A DNA stretch of 64,000 nucleotides from Pelodera strongyloides (lineage: Eukaryota > Nematoda > Chromadorea > Rhabditida > Rhabditidae), in the NCBI GenBank assembly GCA_036852015.1, contig JAANDG010000005.1, positions 434,001 to 498,000 on the forward strand, written 5' to 3'. This document shows positions 61,984 to 64,000 of this stretch, one piece after another. The notes beneath the pieces were generated by a model, which saw nothing but the letters and a program-made list of their open reading frames with translations, was not told where the DNA came from and did no database searches. Every line of letters starts with the position of its first letter. Position 1 is the stretch's first letter. The position numbers and the translations under genes were made by a program.

Positions 61984-62170
61984 AGAGTGCGCTTCATAAA
62001 TTCATACGGCACGGTAATTGGAAGCTAATACCATCATATTGAAGTCTTAACGAAACAAATTGAAGTCTTAATTCGTTGAATGTCCTTCGTTAAATGTTGT
62101 ACCAAACACTTACAACGAGAGTGATGTGTGTGTATTCAGTATTCACGTGTGTTTTCTTGAAATAAGTTAT

Positions 62171-62312
62171 GTGGCCGTATGCACAAGCACCGGGAATACG
62201 CTCCCAGCTCCCAGCGGGAGGTGAGAGAAAGAGAGGGATCACACGAATCAGAGACACGTAGAGACAAATTCTCCCAGCTGGGGAGGCTCCCACTGTTCGT
62301 GCATACGGCCAC
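62171..62312. repeat. Inverted repeat, about 142 bp
   Basis: GTGGCCGTATGCACAAGCAC at the left faces GTGCATACGGCCAC at the right. Inner GCTCCCAGCTCCC and GGGAGGCTCCC also pair in part. This may be a small foldback element. Confidence 0.75.
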
Positions 62313-63633
62313 TGGTATGCTTCCGGTTGATCTATATTCAGTTAATTTCTTTGTATCCCCATGCGTGTAATGGTTCTCTTTTCTTTTGTCGTAACTCGTA
62401 ACCTACTCACAATAATGTCACAATGCCATGCGATTCACAAATACTGATAGTGGAGAATAAACATTGGTCGATTTTCCTAGAAAGTACCCCTTTATTGCTC
62501 ATCAAGCATTAGCGGTTCAATAAACATGTTATTTCACAACATCTTGTCATACTCTTTTGCTATTGTAAACCCTTTCAATAGTGTTCAAAGTTCAAATCAT
62601 AACATATTGCCAGCGCAAAAAATACATAAACATATAATGAATGAATATGATGGGCAACGCGCAAGCCGCTGAAAATGTTTATTGCACAGAGCAACACTGA
62701 ATAAATTATGTATTTGATACTACAGTACCTGTGCAAACTAGCAAGTTTAGTTAGGATCGAGTATGATAATGGCAGCCGTACTTGTATGAAAAGTTGAAAG
62801 CAATCAAACCAGTAAATTGCACTAATTGGCTCGCAGAACGGGGGAATAAGGCAAGATTCAGCATCATTTTTTCAAGTGCGCATCCGTATCAAGATTCTGT
62901 ATATGTATGCTGCCAAGCGTGAGTGCAAATATTGTTACAATAGTATAGTCAAAGCTAACAAAAACAATAAAGTTCCGAAAATTGACTAGAAAACGTTGAA
63001 GATCGTCGGTTCGACTCCTACTGCTAGTTAAACTATTCGCCATTAACCATCACTGAACAGCACGAACTCATCAGAATACGCAGCACACCAAACATATTAG
63101 CATAGGTACACAGGACAACGTTTGTTCGGTGCCTACATCCATCGATTGAACTCTCTACAAAACGCTAAGTTAGAATAGGAGAAAAAGTCAAATTTATGGG
63201 TCATCCTTTTAATGAGGCAGAGTAAGTCAATCTACAAATGTAAAATTTGCTCCTCATCATCTTCTGTAGAGAGCAAACTAAAACAAGTTACCTGTTTAAT
63301 TATTAATAACGCGCTGCCACTGGGCATGGTGGTCCAGTGGCAGCGCGTTCGTCGACCCGAGTTCGATTCCGGCCCGTAACATCCATGTTTGAAACTACCA
63401 CCAGGCGAGGGAATCATGGACGATCCCTCCTGGCCCTAGCCCGAAGACGTCGAGCAATTTGTCATCTGGAACTAGTCGCCTACTGCTCAGGATCTCTGCG
63501 GAACATGTCATAAGCAAAACCTTGAAATTGTCCTTTGGTTTGAACTCCCTTGAATAAAGGTGCACGCTCTTGAAGCGTAAAACAAATTTTAAAATTTTAA
63601 AATTAATTAATTAATTATTTAGTTAATAAATAC
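62313..63633. other. Stretch without a recognised gene, first intron of the right-edge gene plus repeats
   Basis: Read on the minus strand this lies downstream of the exon at 63634-63786 and should contain its next exons, but I could not identify any with confidence. The right part (63310-63560) is a repeat. The left part is AT-rich and featureless. Confidence 0.4.
63310..63560 (+). mobile_element. tRNA-derived SINE-like element
   Basis: A head of TGGTGGTCCAGTGGCAGCGC (A-box-like) is followed after only about 15 bases by GAGTTCGATTCCGG (B-box). It lacks a full anticodon arm. Immediately in front, GCGCTGCCACTGG makes a perfect 13-bp inverted repeat with CCAGTGGCAGCGC. The body (CCTAGCCCGAAGACGTCGAG, AATTTGTCATCTGGAA) is related, in part inverted, to 53460-53640. 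Confidence 0.6.
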
Positions 63634-63786
63634 CTGTTGATTGCCGGGAGGAGGCAGAAATAAAGGATCCGCTGAAGTATAAAGTCTGTGGAGAAGTTCA
63701 TAGAAGTAAGGCCGCCAATATCGACTCGATCCTACATAAACGAAGAAAAACAACAGCAACAGAAGAATAGTAGCACCGCTGCACAT
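63634..63786 (-). CDS. First coding exon of an unrecognised secreted or type II membrane protein
   Basis: On the minus strand an ATG at 63786 opens MCSGATILLLLLFFFVYVGS, a strong signal peptide or signal anchor. It continues SRYWRPYFYELLHRLYTSAD and PLFLPPPGNQQ, then CAG/GTATTT as donor at 63633. The exon is 153 bp (51 codons, phase 0). The aromatic-rich WRPYFYELLHRLY segment looks genuinely coding, but I know no matching family. The promoter would lie in 63787-64000, where I see no clear element. The rest of the gene should lie to the left but was not found. Confidence 0.55.
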
Positions 63787-64000
63787 TCCTAATCTTCAGA
63801 TTCTCTGTTGTGGAACTGCAATCGTGCGACAGACTCGTTTCTGGTTCCGAACGTTTCCGTTCCGAACTTTCTTAGTGACGTTGCGGGATAAAAACTCGCT
63901 ATGCGTCTCCTCTAAAAACTAGCTACGTTTGAATTTTATCAAGAATTACAAAAACACACCTATCATTCAATACTCTTTCTAATCCGACTTTATAATAATT

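Overview
This window looks like nuclear DNA from a nematode. The evidence is compact multi-exon genes with short introns ending in TTTCAG-type acceptors, a receptor-type guanylyl cyclase, a nematode-type insulin-like peptide with an extra Cys pair, a patched-related (PTR) protein, and a short interstitial TTAGGC/GCCTAA tract near 6.79 kb that matches the nematode telomere repeat. I could not identify the species. All exon models were built by hand from splice sites, reading phase and family resemblance. None has transcript support.

Layout. The left edge (71-1368, +) holds the last four exons of a receptor-type guanylyl cyclase. From about 1.4 to 16.5 kb I find no gene, only palindromic TTAA-ended elements and microsatellites. 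A three-exon insulin-like peptide gene lies at 16506-17156 (+). A 25-exon PTR gene occupies 21237-33811 (+); its model gives 921 aa with every exon junction in phase. Tail-to-tail with it is a 21-exon DEDDh RNA exonuclease gene resembling REXO5/GOR (42689-35512, -), whose model gives 682 aa, also fully in phase. Between 43 and 48.6 kb lie tandem repeats and a 0.7-kb GC-rich foldback element. Two good exons of an unrecognised gene (48679-49087, +) abut a 3.7-kb array of about 13 copies of a ~277-bp unit, each with a large GC-rich imperfect hairpin. From 53 to 63.6 kb the DNA is repeat-rich: tRNA-derived SINE-like elements, several families of TTAA-ended palindromes, and a broken Maverick/Polinton-like DNA polymerase B fragment. 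The right edge has the signal-peptide exon of an unrecognised gene on the minus strand (63786-63634).

How the parts relate. The confident genes are ordinary animal genes in separate pathways: cGMP signalling, insulin-like signalling, membrane/sterol-type transport and RNA 3'-end processing. They do not form a shared system. The unusual content is in the repeats: (a) the hairpin-unit array placed directly after a splice donor; (b) many sequence-unrelated palindromes sharing TTAAAG-type termini, which suggests one transposition machinery; (c) an insulin precursor with a 48-residue C-terminal extension. No CRISPR array or prokaryotic-type system was seen.
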